From Saprospiraceae bacterium (GTDB taxonomy: Bacteria; Bacteroidota; Bacteroidia; Chitinophagales; Saprospiraceae): a stretch of DNA of 64,000 nt. The notes beneath the pieces are model-generated. The model was not told the DNA's origin and ran no database searches. It saw only the letters and a program-made list of their open reading frames with translations. The position numbers and the translations under genes are program-made. Within the stretch, counting starts at the first letter, position 1; every line of letters starts with the position of its first letter. The stretch covers positions 124,001 through 188,000 of the forward strand of contig JAHDGU010000006.1 of assembly GCA_020627535.1 (NCBI GenBank), read 5' to 3'. Of this stretch, positions 18,469-27,846 are shown piece after piece.

Positions 18469-19559
18469 TGTTCCTGTATGGCTTTCGCCAAAAAGTCTTG
18501 CCACTCAGCACACCTGATCTCGGTCGAAAAGCTTTGTGACAGGTCTTGTTTTGCCTGATTGCCCAAGCGAGCTCTCATCTCAGGATCACGCGCCAAGGTA
18601 AGGAGCCCTCGTTCTAGAGCACTTTGATCAGACCACTTGACCACAATGGCATTGTGATCGTGACGGACGACCTCTGCCAATCCACCAGAATCAGTACTGA
18701 CAATAGATCTGCCGCTCGCCATATACTCCAGCAGAGTGTGAGAGATACCTTCCATAGAACTATTGAGCACGGCGATGTCATAGCAAGCACTTTTTGCGAC
18801 GGAGTTGCTGACGTGACCAGCTAGATGAACTCGATCCCCCAGCTGCAGCTCACGGATGGTTTCTTGTATCTTGTGCAGCAAGGTGCCTTCACCACAGATG
18901 ATGAGTCGCCAGTCTGGAATCTGATCCTTGATGGCATGCAGTGCCTTGATCAAAGGGATGACTCCTTTTTCTTTTTCGAGTGCTACTGTGGTCCCTATGA
19001 CGAGTTGCCCTTGCTTTACTCGCCACTCTTTGCGCAGGGCAATGACCATAGAGGGATCTGGGTCGTACGGTTCACGGAAGTTGTGTATGTGGGAGATACT
19101 TCCTCCAGCAACATAAGCATGGGAAGCTTCGATATCTCGGGCAATGTAGGCACAGGTGGTGACACTGTGATCTATCAGTCTTGTGTGACACCACTTGTCT
19201 TTCGCCTTGCTTCGAAAATCGTCTTGACGACCAATCCTCCGTATCGTAGGTATACCTGCCAGTCGAGCTGCGATGCCTCCGACTTGTACTTCTCGCCTAT
19301 GATTGAGGATGAGTAGCTGGATCTGATGGCGCTTGATATAGTGTGTCAGTTGAATTATGGCTAGGGGGTCGAAGTCAAATCTGATCTTGAGTGCATCTGA
19401 GCTTATACCGCTATGATTTTTTTGCCAATAGGGATTCTCTGGATTGGCCAGGATGTGGACTTCATGATCATGACGGGTGAGAAAGTGACTTAGTTTGAGC
19501 ATCCAGACGCTTACTCCTCGCCAGATCTTTTTATCCGAGACAAATAGGATCCTCATCAA
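18462..19559 (-). CDS. GT4 family glycosyltransferase
   Basis: 365-residue GT-B glycosyltransferase. The N-terminus MMRILFVSDKKIWRGVSVWM has the nucleotide-binding-fold first strand and the Gly-containing loop; LVIGTTVALEKEKGVIPLIKAL and WRLIICGEGTLLHKI mark the donor domain; NSSMEGISHTLLEYMASG is the E-x7-E region (Glu 277-type positions) and DSGGLAEVV the ribose-binding end. Sugar and acceptor are unknown. The start ATG overlaps the stop of the aminotransferase gene by 4 bases (ATGA), so translation is coupled. The exact motif copy 18480-18493 lies 12 bases from its stop codon. Confidence 0.87.
   Translation of the reverse strand: MMRILFVSDKKIWRGVSVWMLKLSHFLTRHDHEVHILANPENPYWQKNHSGISSDALKIRFDFDPLAIIQLTHYIKRHQIQLLILNHRREVQVGGIAARLAGIPTIRRIGRQDDFRSKAKDKWCHTRLIDHSVTTCAYIARDIEASHAYVAGGSISHIHNFREPYDPDPSMVIALRKEWRVKQGQLVIGTTVALEKEKGVIPLIKALHAIKDQIPDWRLIICGEGTLLHKIQETIRELQLGDRVHLAGHVSNSVAKSACYDIAVLNSSMEGISHTLLEYMASGRSIVSTDSGGLAEVVRHDHNAIVVKWSDQSALERGLLTLARDPEMRARLGNQAKQDLSQSFSTEIRCAEWQDFLAKAIQEHQ
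18480..18493 (-). repeat. dispersed hairpin motif, GAAA-loop form (exact copy)
   Basis: Minus strand TTTTGGCGAAAGCC, near the 3' end of the GT4 gene, where it is read as Leu-Ala-Lys-Ala. Confidence 0.7.
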
Positions 19560-20701
19560 AAAGCTTGTAGTCGTTCAAGTGCGAGTTGGAGAGAGGCGTC
19601 CGACTTGGCGAAACAAAAGCGCAAAAGCTTGGAGTCCGTGCCACCGGTGTAAAATGGGCTCAGTGGAATCGACGCCACACCATGATCGACACAAAGCTTT
19701 TTGGCGAAAGCCATATCATCTAGATCACTGCACTGGCTGTAGTCCACTAGTCCAAAGTAGGAGCCATCGCTACCCAGCCACTTGAACCCTGTAGATTTTA
19801 AGCCTTCAGCGAATAAGTCGCGTTTGGCTTGATACATAGGAGCGAGCTCATCTAGTACTGAAGCATCTTGGAGGTATTCAGCCAATGCGACCTGTGTCGG
19901 GTGATGGACAGAAAAGACATTGAACTGGTGGAGCTTGTGGTACTCGGCCATGAGCTGCGGCGGTGCGACAATGTACCCGATTTTCCAACCAGTGTGGTGA
20001 AGTGATTTGCCAAAGGAATAGCAGACCATACTGCGATGATATAGCTCTGGATCACTGATCAGACTTCGGTGGCGACGTCCGTCAAAACATATGTACTCAT
20101 AGACCTCATCACTCAAGAGTAGGATGTCAGTTTCGCTAAGTAAAGTTTTAAGCTTGTCAAAGAAGCTAGGAGTATAGTGGAGCTTTCCTAGAGGATTGTG
20201 CGGAGAATTGAAGATGATCAGCTTGGTGCGATTGCTGATCTTGTTCGCTACTTCTTCCCATGGGATAGCGAAGTCAGGTCCGTGAAGCTGGATGGGGACT
20301 GGTATGCCTTGGTATGATCTTACGGCCGGTGCGTAGCTGTCATAAGCTGGCTCAAAGATGATGACCTCGTCTCCTGCAGCGACGGTGGCTCCAATAGCCG
20401 TATAGAGTCCTTGTGTAGCGCCAGCGGTGATTGTGATTTCCTCGGCAGACACTGAGGTATCGTATCTAGCACTGATGATCTCGGCCAATCTGCTCCTAAG
20501 GCTGTATATGCCTGCCATGGGAGCGTATTGGTTTTTTCCCTTCGTGAATGCCTCCTGTACAAGTGAGATAAGTCGTGGGTCACCGTCAAAGTCAGGAAAT
20601 CCTTGGGCGAGATTGACAGCGCTGTGATCATGTGCCATACGCGACATGATGGAAAATATACTATCTCCGACGCCATCAAGCTTAGATCGTACCGCTACCA
20701 T
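19556..20701 (-). CDS. class I/II PLP aminotransferase, methionine aminotransferase-like
   Basis: 381 residues, fold type I. VNLAQGFPDFDGDPRLI, KNQYAPMAGIYSLRS, ITAGATQGLYTAIGA, IFNSPHNPLGKL, LLSDEVYEYICFDG and the PLP lysine in SFGKSLHHTGWKIGYI are clear. AQGFPDF and HTGWKIGY are signatures of the kynurenine/methionine aminotransferase group (YbdL-like), which moves the amino group from Met, Gln or kynurenine to 2-oxo acids. Recycling of ketomethylthiobutyrate in methionine salvage is a reasonable guess but no salvage gene is nearby. It is upstream of and overlaps the GT4 gene by 4 bases. The exact motif copy 19699-19712 is near its 3' end. Confidence 0.9.
   Translation of the reverse strand: MVAVRSKLDGVGDSIFSIMSRMAHDHSAVNLAQGFPDFDGDPRLISLVQEAFTKGKNQYAPMAGIYSLRSRLAEIISARYDTSVSAEEITITAGATQGLYTAIGATVAAGDEVIIFEPAYDSYAPAVRSYQGIPVPIQLHGPDFAIPWEEVANKISNRTKLIIFNSPHNPLGKLHYTPSFFDKLKTLLSETDILLLSDEVYEYICFDGRRHRSLISDPELYHRSMVCYSFGKSLHHTGWKIGYIVAPPQLMAEYHKLHQFNVFSVHHPTQVALAEYLQDASVLDELAPMYQAKRDLFAEGLKSTGFKWLGSDGSYFGLVDYSQCSDLDDMAFAKKLCVDHGVASIPLSPFYTGGTDSKLLRFCFAKSDASLQLALERLQAF
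19699..19712 (+). repeat. dispersed hairpin motif, GAAA-loop form (exact copy)
   Basis: Plus strand TTTTGGCGAAAGCC, antisense to the aminotransferase gene, where the complement is read as Ala-Phe-Ala-Lys. Confidence 0.7.
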
Positions 20702-20716
20702 GTGGCGAAATTAGGG

Positions 20717-20748
20717 ATTGACATAGTAAGGACATTATTCTACATTTA
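20717..20748 (+). promoter_or_regulatory. candidate promoter of the 794-residue secreted protein
   Basis: ATTG at 20717-20720 and TACATTTA at 20741-20748 with a 20-base spacer resemble the Bacteroidota -33 TTTG / -7 TAnnTTTG pair with one mismatch each. The leader to ATG 20767 would be about 12 bases. Confidence 0.35.
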
Positions 20749-20766
20749 TAGCCAAGCTCCTACTGT

Positions 20767-23151
20767 ATGAAACAATTCTCGAAACTCCGCATCTTCCTCA
20801 TTTTTTCAATTTCGTTGTTTGGTCTTGCTTGTGGGGCCCAAGATTGCTTGCCAGCAGGCATCAGCTTCAGTTCTCAAAAGGAAATTGATAGCTTCACAGT
20901 AAACTATCCGAGTTGTACTCGGATCCTTGGAGATGTCTACATCTCAGACACGACCACTGGAGGAGTCTCACGTCTTGAAGGCTTGTCTATCTTAGAATTT
21001 ATAGGTGGAGATTTGGTGATTATGTCTCAATCACTTGCGGATTTGCAGGGTTTGGAAGCCCTGGATACAATCGTGGGCACTCTGCGGATTGCGGACAATG
21101 GTCCTAGTCTTGTAAGTATCGAAGCTCTCAATAATTTGCAGGCTGCGCAGTCCATTATCATTGAAGAGGCTAACATTCAAGAACTCGAATTTACTGAGAT
21201 AGAAAGTCTTCAGTCTCTTGTACTAAATATAGAGTCAGTTGATAGCATTCTAGACTTTTCCTCTTTGGAGAAGATCGATGACTACTTAGCCATAAGTTCA
21301 GACAGCTTGATAAGCCTTGATGGTTTTGAGAATCTACGTAGCGTAGATAGTTTTGTTCTGACCGACAATTCTGCACTGGCTACACTAGAAGGACTTCAAA
21401 ATCTTGATACCGTCAGATATCTGGCAATCACGGATAATCCCAAGTTGGGGTCACTTTTTGGCATTGATCAGATGAGTAGCTCCTTGAGTGAGGTGATCAT
21501 AGAACAAAATTCACAGCTCACTCTATGTCACATCCAGGCACTCTGCGATTTTTTAGTGGTGGATTCTGCAATTATTTCTGACAATGCTCCTGGCTGTAAT
21601 ACACAGTCCGAAGTAGAATTGAATTGTGGTTTTGGTTGTAGTAATTCATTATCTCACAATTACAATGCACTTGCAACGGATACGATTGATTGTATGACCT
21701 GTGATGACGGAATCATGAATGGAGATGAGACTGAGGTCGATTGTGGAGGGGAGCTTTGTCCCCCATGCGATTGTATCGATAGCATTGTCATTAATGATGT
21801 CTTTTTAGCAAGCTCAAAAATTATTGAAGCAGCCAGAGTTGTTATTCTTGATAGTGTGGTTTTTTCAACAAATAACCAATACATCATTAGAGCTCCTGAG
21901 GTTCTCATGTCTCCGGAGACTGAGGCAGAATATGGATCGATGGTCACAGTGATAAATGATACAGCTTGTATCAATTGTGAAAGTTTGTACTGGGTGCAAT
22001 TGGGAAGTGATATCACAGGAAATGGCAACGATGGCTATGCTTTGGAACTTGATGCTAGTGGTCAGACTGTAGTTATTGGCGCATCTAGTTTTGATGGAGT
22101 TGATGAGAGGGTGTTTGAATGGGACGGTCTAGAGTGGGTACAAAAAGGGGAAAACTTAGTCGCAGAACAGACACATGATCGCGCGGGCGCTGCTGTCGCA
22201 ACGAATATGGACGGAACAAGAGTGGCCATTGGTGCTAGGAGCAATGATGATCCGGTTTTTGACCAAGGACATGTACGCGTCTATGAGTGGGATGGGAACG
22301 AGTGGCAGCAGCTGGGATCGGATATAGACGGGGAAGCAGAAGGTGATTTTTCTGGATATGCCGTTGACTTTGATGCTACAGGTAATCGCTTAGCCGTGGG
22401 TGCACCTTATAATGTAGGAGATACATCCTCTGGATACGCTGGTCACGTAAGAGTCTACGAGTGGATCAATGGTGCATGGTTGCAAGTAGGGAATGATATT
22501 GATGGTAGAGACTATCATGAATACTTTGGGAGCACCTTGTCCTTATCCAGCAATGGAGATCGAATATGTATCGGACAGACAGGGGTTGAAGGTCAAGGTC
22601 CATGTTCATTTTTAGTTTTTGATTGGGACGGAGCGAGTTGGAATGAAGTAGGTGATGAAACATTTGGAAGCGGAACTGCAGATTACTGTAGGTTTGAAGT
22701 TGACATGAATGATGAAGGTGACGTGGTTTCGATGGCTGCCAGCTTCAGAGATTTTTATGATCCCCCTATGGGACATGTTAAGACTTTTGAACTCGTGAAT
22801 GCTGAGTGGGAACAAAGAGGTGATAGCCTAGAGGTAGAAACACAGTATGAAGGATGTGGCTATTCTATTTCACTAAATTCTGATGGAAGTCGTCTTGCCA
22901 TAGGAGTTGTGGATACATGGGATGAATTTATCGGAGGCTATTCAGATGGTTTAGAGGATTACGGTGTTCTGTATGAATGGAGTGGTAGTAGCTGGGAACA
23001 ACTATCAATACAAATAGTCGGAGAAAGTACTGAAGATCAATTTGGTTGGTCTATCGACCTGAACTCACAAGGCACTATCATGGCCTTAGGAGGCCCTTTT
23101 AATGGAGAAGGAGTGGTGAAGATCTATCGTTTGGAATGCCACGCTGAATAG
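20767..23151 (+). CDS. secreted receptor-L-like / beta-propeller-like repeat protein
   Basis: 794 residues with a signal peptide (cleavage near SLFGLACGAQ). Part one (about 25-270) is a leucine-rich, receptor L-like solenoid: GDLVIMSQSLADLQGLEAL, DGFENLRSVDSFVLTDN. Then comes a Cys-rich motif DGIMNGDETEVDCGGELCPP, common in Saprospiria exported proteins, and a short stretch (about 340-395, IIEAARVVILDSVVFS) like the coathanger-type domain of the two other large exported proteins here. Part three (about 410-790) has six or so FG-GAP/kelch-like blades, with WVQLGSDITGNGNDGYALEL and WQQLGSDIDGEAEGDFSGYA as clear repeats. No type IX secretion C-terminal domain is visible; the protein ends with a blade. 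Likely surface or secreted; function unknown. A candidate promoter sits at 20717-20748. Confidence 0.75.
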   Translation: MKQFSKLRIFLIFSISLFGLACGAQDCLPAGISFSSQKEIDSFTVNYPSCTRILGDVYISDTTTGGVSRLEGLSILEFIGGDLVIMSQSLADLQGLEALDTIVGTLRIADNGPSLVSIEALNNLQAAQSIIIEEANIQELEFTEIESLQSLVLNIESVDSILDFSSLEKIDDYLAISSDSLISLDGFENLRSVDSFVLTDNSALATLEGLQNLDTVRYLAITDNPKLGSLFGIDQMSSSLSEVIIEQNSQLTLCHIQALCDFLVVDSAIISDNAPGCNTQSEVELNCGFGCSNSLSHNYNALATDTIDCMTCDDGIMNGDETEVDCGGELCPPCDCIDSIVINDVFLASSKIIEAARVVILDSVVFSTNNQYIIRAPEVLMSPETEAEYGSMVTVINDTACINCESLYWVQLGSDITGNGNDGYALELDASGQTVVIGASSFDGVDERVFEWDGLEWVQKGENLVAEQTHDRAGAAVATNMDGTRVAIGARSNDDPVFDQGHVRVYEWDGNEWQQLGSDIDGEAEGDFSGYAVDFDATGNRLAVGAPYNVGDTSSGYAGHVRVYEWINGAWLQVGNDIDGRDYHEYFGSTLSLSSNGDRICIGQTGVEGQGPCSFLVFDWDGASWNEVGDETFGSGTADYCRFEVDMNDEGDVVSMAASFRDFYDPPMGHVKTFELVNAEWEQRGDSLEVETQYEGCGYSISLNSDGSRLAIGVVDTWDEFIGGYSDGLEDYGVLYEWSGSSWEQLSIQIVGESTEDQFGWSIDLNSQGTIMALGGPFNGEGVVKIYRLECHAE

Positions 23152-23212
23152 CCAATACCCAATAGTGCACTGCACGTACTCACCTATTTCTGATCCTTCG
23201 GCTGGCCTCTAG

Positions 23213-24148
23213 CTATTTAGGGCACGTAACAGGCTGAGCTGACACTAGACCGCTATTATTGACGGTCAATCGCCAGCAAGATCCATCATCCGATCGCAGG
23301 ATGACACCTTGGTCGCTGTCACGCAGATAGATGTCATTGTCGGCAACCACAGACGTCGTAGGATCCATGAGACCATCACTGGCCTTAGCTACCCAACACA
23401 GACCGTTTCGCACCAGCTGGCGAAAGTCATTGTCAGGATCAGTAAAATTGCTCTGATCGTGGCCGAGGGCAGTGTAGAATGAGCGTGAGCCACTGTCAAA
23501 TTGACGAAACCAAGTGATTGGTCGTTCGCGATCATAGCTCTCCATTCCAGTCCTCAGCACATGTAAGGCTGGAGTGACATTGCTGTCGATCATCCCGCCA
23601 TTAAGGTCCCAATAGTAATACTCTTCTTGTTTGATCCATGGGTCTGGAATCTGATACAAGACTGGATGATTGAGCTGATGCGTCATGGTGTCTACATGGA
23701 AGCGGCTGGTGTGATTTGGACTGCTCTGCACGATGGCACCGACGAGCTCGTTATAAAAAGGCCAAGAACCGTTGCGATAGGTATCTGTGGCTGCATGTAT
23801 ACCAAGAAAGCCTCTGCCAGCAGCAATGTAGTCTTCCATGTTTTGGCGTTGTGTGGCATTGAGAAGATTGTTGCCAGAAGTATTGCTAAATACAATGGCT
23901 GCAAAGGTCAGCAAGGAGTCGAGATCGTCAAAGACACTGGCATCTTGTGTGTTGACAATGCTAAAATTTTCGATCTCGCCAATTTCGGTGAACATGCTTG
24001 CACTTACTGCACGCGTGTTGTGATTAAATCCATTGGTCTTGGTAAAGTGCAGTATCGCAAATGACTCAGAACCACCACAGATTGATTGAGCATCAACTGT
24101 ATTGATGAGGCAGACGAAAAGCACAAGGAAAAAATGCTGTGATTTCAA
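23213..24148 (-). CDS. secreted ThuA domain protein
   Basis: 311 residues. A signal peptide (end near NTVDAQ) is followed by a ThuA (trehalose utilisation, class I glutamine-amidotransferase-like) domain: FAILHFTKTNGFNHNTRAVS, AIVFSNTSGNNLLNATQ, YIAAGRGFLGIHAATDTY, EEYYYWDLNGG, RPITWFRQFDSGSRSFYTAL and LGHDQSNFTDPD. Members are found with sugar-metabolism or glycan genes and are often periplasmic; the reaction is not established. The C-terminal 60 residues (SVVADNDIYLRDSDQGVILR) form an extra small beta domain. No sugar gene adjoins it. Its start is preceded by 132 bases without gene up to the pterin dehydratase stop. Confidence 0.87.
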   Translation of the reverse strand: MKSQHFFLVLFVCLINTVDAQSICGGSESFAILHFTKTNGFNHNTRAVSASMFTEIGEIENFSIVNTQDASVFDDLDSLLTFAAIVFSNTSGNNLLNATQRQNMEDYIAAGRGFLGIHAATDTYRNGSWPFYNELVGAIVQSSPNHTSRFHVDTMTHQLNHPVLYQIPDPWIKQEEYYYWDLNGGMIDSNVTPALHVLRTGMESYDRERPITWFRQFDSGSRSFYTALGHDQSNFTDPDNDFRQLVRNGLCWVAKASDGLMDPTTSVVADNDIYLRDSDQGVILRSDDGSCWRLTVNNSGLVSAQPVTCPK

Positions 24149-24280
24149 TTGGCGAATTTTCTTGAAAGTACCATGTCGCGCCTGACTACTTATTTCTTCA
24201 ATGGCAAATTGCCAGATAGGTGTCAGGATATCTGTCGGGAATACTTAGCTCTGACGATACAACCGGCTGCTCACTTTGAA

Positions 24281-24529
24281 TTATTTCTCATAAGTTGCCC
24301 AAACCTGAGATATACTCTCTGCCAATTTTCGATCCTTTTCTGTCACGATGTTCCCAGCATCGTGTGTGGACAATTCGATATGCACTTTATTGTAGACATT
24401 GGTCCAGTATGGATGATGATTTTGTTTTTCTGCGAGGATTGCGACTTGGGTTAAAAATCCAAATGCTTCTGTAAAATCCCGGAACACTAGATCACACTGA
24501 AGTGAGTTGTTTTTTTCTATCCACATCAT
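24281..24529 (-). CDS. 4a-hydroxytetrahydrobiopterin dehydratase (PCD/DCoH)
   Basis: 82 residues from ATG 24529 ([12 protein letters not shown]). The frame is open further upstream but overlaps the M42 gene, and the family begins here. The PCD signature is plain: [19 protein letters not shown], then STHDAG, with the paired active-site His residues. The enzyme dehydrates 4a-hydroxytetrahydropterin after aromatic amino acid hydroxylation; some bacterial members serve molybdopterin or unknown roles. It starts 8 bases after the M42 peptidase stop, so it is the second gene of that operon. No phenylalanine hydroxylase lies in the window, so its partner is unknown. Confidence 0.9.
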   Translation of the reverse strand: MMWIEKNNSLQCDLVFRDFTEAFGFLTQVAILAEKQNHHPYWTNVYNKVHIELSTHDAGNIVTEKDRKLAESISQVWATYEK

Positions 24530-24537
24530 CAAGATCG

Positions 24538-25581
24538 TTAAAATGACCAATCGTAGTGATCTACTTCCATACAACATGCGATCAGCAGATCTATACACCC
24601 TTGGATATCATCCTTGTGGCACATCTCTATATGCTGGTGGATATATCGAGAAGGAATACTTAGTGCACCAGCAATTGATCCTCGACGACCTGATTTTTGT
24701 AGTGCTGCAGTATCGGTGCCGCCACCGGTGAGCACTTCTGCCTGCCAAGGTATCTTAGCATTGTCGGCTGTCTGCTTCATGAATGTGATCATCCGGTGAT
24801 CGCAAATGGTCCTACCGTCTAGAATCTTAATAGCTACTCCGGCACCAAGCTTGCTAATGTACTCATGAGCTTGCGCTCCGGGAATATCGTTGGCGATGGT
24901 AACGTCAAGATTGATCCCATAGTCAGGATCGACTTGTTGTGAAGCCGTGATCGCACCACGCAGACCGACTTCCTCTTGTACTGTGAACAAGGCATAGATA
25001 TCGCAAGATGGAGTCTTATCCTTCAGAGCTCTCAGAGCTTCGAGTAGGATGAAAACTGAGACACGATTGTCGAGGGATTTACTATTGACACAATCTCCCA
25101 TTTCTATCAGCGCACGTTCTCGCGTAATGACATCTCCTACTTGTATTAGCTCCTTTACCTTATCCTTGTGCATTCCAGTGTCGATGAAGTAGTCAGCAAT
25201 CTTGGGTGCTTTTGATCTCTCCTCTGGCGACATGATATGGATAGGCTTGCAGCCCATGACACCCATGACATCTTCCTTTCCGTGAATGATCACTCGCTGA
25301 GCGGTCAAAGTTTTGGGATCAAATCCTCCCAGGGTGTGGAATCTGATGAAACCCTCATCGTCGACATGCTTGACGATAAAGCTGATCTCATCGATATGGG
25401 CCGCAATTGCACACTTCTTGTCTGATGCACCACGTTTGATAGCAATGAGATTGCCCATTGCATCGATATAGTTCTCATCGACTAGATCCTTCACCTCTTG
25501 CAAGACGAAGTTTCTGATCGGTGTCTCATATCCTGGTGCGCCAGGTATCCTGCATATTTCTGAGAGTAGCTTGGTATTCAT
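24538..25581 (-). CDS. M42 family metallopeptidase (glutamyl aminopeptidase-like)
   Basis: 347 residues from ATG 25581 ([19 protein letters not shown]); the open frame runs up to 25668 but family members start at this Met. M42 enzymes are cytoplasmic, two-metal aminopeptidases forming tetrahedral dodecamers. Ligands: [14 protein letters not shown] (His), [15 protein letters not shown] (bridging Asp), [13 protein letters not shown] (Glu-Glu, the base and ligand), [13 protein letters not shown] (Asp) and [14 protein letters not shown] (His). The upstream end faces the flippase gene; the two are divergent with starts 70 bases apart. First gene of an operon with the pterin dehydratase. Confidence 0.93.
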   Translation of the reverse strand: MNTKLLSEICRIPGAPGYETPIRNFVLQEVKDLVDENYIDAMGNLIAIKRGASDKKCAIAAHIDEISFIVKHVDDEGFIRFHTLGGFDPKTLTAQRVIIHGKEDVMGVMGCKPIHIMSPEERSKAPKIADYFIDTGMHKDKVKELIQVGDVITRERALIEMGDCVNSKSLDNRVSVFILLEALRALKDKTPSCDIYALFTVQEEVGLRGAITASQQVDPDYGINLDVTIANDIPGAQAHEYISKLGAGVAIKILDGRTICDHRMITFMKQTADNAKIPWQAEVLTGGGTDTAALQKSGRRGSIAGALSIPSRYIHQHIEMCHKDDIQGCIDLLIACCMEVDHYDWSF

Positions 25582-25650
25582 CCTATTGATTTGCTTGCAA
25601 TCGAAATTATAGAAATCTACGCGAATCGCTGATCCTCTAATTTTGTCTGC

Positions 25651-27159
25651 ATGAGCATGATCAAGCAACTTGCTGGACAGACGATGATATATGGCCTTGG
25701 TCGTATACTGAGTCGACTACTTCATTTTGTTGTGATTGCTGCCTATCTCACTAGAGCCCTCAAAGGAGATCAAGAGGTGTTTGGCATGTATGTGGATATC
25801 TATTTCTGGATGGCTGTTGGCGTCATTCTGATCGTCCACCGCATGGAGACCACCCTTTTTCGATTTGGATCGGGAGACAACAGGAAGGCGGCATACGCTA
25901 CTGCAAGCAAGTCTGTAGCAGTATTAGGTATCGTGATATGTGCTTTGGTCTTTCTAGTTGCAGACCAGATTGCAAGCTTGATGCACTACAGTGGTAGTGG
26001 TCGCTATATCAGATATGCTGCGTTGATTCTCTTCATGGACGCATTGTGGTCTGTACCAATGGCGAAGCTTCGATTGGAAAATAGAGCCTGGATGTTTGCT
26101 GGACTCAATGTGCTCAATGTGCTGGTGACGATCATATGCTTTTTATTTTTCTTTGAAGTTCTCCCAGAGCTCAGCGAGACAGCTCGATTGACACAGTTGA
26201 TCCACTACGATGAAAGTCGACTTCTTGATTATGTATTGATCTCCAATCTGATTGCTAGCATCAGTTTGGTTCTTGTCTTACTGCCTAGCATGTCCCTTTT
26301 CTCCAAGTCTTGGGACCACGCTCTATGGCGAAAAATGCTGAGATATTGCTGGCCACTGGTCATCGTGTCCCTGGCAGGTGTGGTCAATCAGAGCGTATCA
26401 GCACCGCTACAAAAGATGAAATTGTCTACAGACATAGAAGCCAACATGTATTGGGTCGGAGTTTTCGGTGCCTGCCTGAAAATTGCCATACTGCTAAAGC
26501 TTTTTAATGAAGCATACAACTTCGCCGCAGAGCCGTTTTTTTTCAAGAGAAAAGCACAGTCTGAATCGAGGAATATCTACGGAGATGCAACGAGGGCGTA
26601 TGCGATCGTAGCGGCTTGTGTACTGGGATTGTCACTGATCTTTCTACCCTATTTGCGGTATTTAATTGACTCGTCTTATTGGGAAGCTTTGTTTATCGTC
26701 CCGCCTATGTTTTTGGCATTTTATGTGCTGGGCCTTTATTACAATTTTTCCATTTGGTACAAACTGATAGATCGCACGATTATTGGCGCATGGATTGCAC
26801 TGAGTGGAGCGATTTTGACGATTGTGATCAGCTGGATATTACTTCCACGTCTAGGAGTTATCGCCTCCGTATGGGCGAGCTTGATAGCTTATTTTTCGAT
26901 GTCTATGATTTGTATCGTATTGGGTAGAAAGTACTTTCCTATTTCCTATCCATGGCTACGCCTCATGATCTATCCACTCGTGAGTTTTGGTGTTTATTAC
27001 CTCTCCGACTATTTTCTGTCAGGCAATTCTGTGGATGTGGGAGATTTCTTGTTGAGGATGATTTTCGCGGTGGTGTTAATGACCGCATTTTATTTTTTGG
27101 AGCATAGTTTTATTCAGACTCAACTTCTTGACAGTTCTAGCCAGGGGGCAGATCAGTAA
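25651..27159 (+). CDS. polysaccharide flippase (Wzx/MOP superfamily)
   Basis: 502 residues, about 12-14 membrane segments across the whole length and no large soluble domain. The N-terminus MSMIKQLAGQTMIYGLGRIL followed by FVVIAAYLTRAL is typical of Bacteroidota MOP-superfamily exporters, which flip lipid-linked oligosaccharides across the inner membrane. The conserved proline-kinked segment and the VPMAKLRLENRAWMFAGLNV loop are present. Substrate unknown. It is not in a polysaccharide cluster; glycosyltransferases are found 6 kb and more away. It overlaps the convergent small secreted protein gene by 7 bases. An alternative start lies two codons in (MIKQLAG). Confidence 0.88.
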   Translation: MSMIKQLAGQTMIYGLGRILSRLLHFVVIAAYLTRALKGDQEVFGMYVDIYFWMAVGVILIVHRMETTLFRFGSGDNRKAAYATASKSVAVLGIVICALVFLVADQIASLMHYSGSGRYIRYAALILFMDALWSVPMAKLRLENRAWMFAGLNVLNVLVTIICFLFFFEVLPELSETARLTQLIHYDESRLLDYVLISNLIASISLVLVLLPSMSLFSKSWDHALWRKMLRYCWPLVIVSLAGVVNQSVSAPLQKMKLSTDIEANMYWVGVFGACLKIAILLKLFNEAYNFAAEPFFFKRKAQSESRNIYGDATRAYAIVAACVLGLSLIFLPYLRYLIDSSYWEALFIVPPMFLAFYVLGLYYNFSIWYKLIDRTIIGAWIALSGAILTIVISWILLPRLGVIASVWASLIAYFSMSMICIVLGRKYFPISYPWLRLMIYPLVSFGVYYLSDYFLSGNSVDVGDFLLRMIFAVVLMTAFYFLEHSFIQTQLLDSSSQGADQ

Positions 27160-27743
27160 ATTCGTTCAAATCTGATAGTGGCCAACCAGTGGTCGACAAC
27201 GACCGATTCGCAGACACCATTGGCATAGCTGTATGTGTTAACACGGCCGTTGGGCTTGGTCAATGCGTAAGAGTTCTCATTGATCTTGGTCAGGTTGAGA
27301 TATTGACCATGTCTCTCGGCAAATACTTCAGATACACCGATAGGTTCTTCAAAGTACATTCGGGCTGTAGTCCACACGATATCTGGGCCATATGGAAGAA
27401 CAGAATAGACATCGTCCTTGGTAAAGGCATACTGATCATCTTCTAGGACCAGATATGAGGAGCCGCGTAGCTTGTCATTAAGAAACTCTGTATAGTCCGA
27501 CTTGTACAGCAAGTGGTCAGCACTAGCCACATCAAGTGTGAAGCTCATGTTCCTTTTGGTCACAAAGGAAAAGCATACATCACTCTTGATCCTGTAGATG
27601 TATTCGTTGCTATTTTGTTCTGTCCGCGTTGCTTTTTGGATGCCTACTTGCTTGGAGCCTTTCATCACTCTGTACTCCATCGTTTGTCCAGAAAGGACGT
27701 TGATTGCACAGATCATGATGAATATTGATAGAGCTCTTGGCAT
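27153..27743 (-). CDS. small secreted protein, possibly DUF6134 family
   Basis: 196 residues with a signal peptide (end near NVLSGQ). The mature part is beta-rich: MEYRVMKGSKQVGIQKATR at the N-terminus, then SDVCFSFVTKRNMSFTLDV, and VWTTARMYFEEPIGVSEVFA. This pattern (an exported beta-sheet protein that starts with a Y-x-V-x-x-G-x-x-V-G strand) is what I remember for DUF6134 proteins of Bacteroidota, but this is memory and not a search. One Cys pair only. Function unknown. It overlaps the flippase 3' end and has a 103-base gap to the TlpA-like gene stop, so it may have its own promoter. Confidence 0.65.
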   Translation of the reverse strand: MPRALSIFIMICAINVLSGQTMEYRVMKGSKQVGIQKATRTEQNSNEYIYRIKSDVCFSFVTKRNMSFTLDVASADHLLYKSDYTEFLNDKLRGSSYLVLEDDQYAFTKDDVYSVLPYGPDIVWTTARMYFEEPIGVSEVFAERHGQYLNLTKINENSYALTKPNGRVNTYSYANGVCESVVVDHWLATIRFERIY

Positions 27744-27846
27744 GATGATAAGATCGCTCTCTCAAATGACTCTGGGAGAAAGATTATTGTGTAATCGATC
27801 AGAAATAGCCAGGAAAGTCAGTTTTTGTACAGGTTTTATTTTTGAA

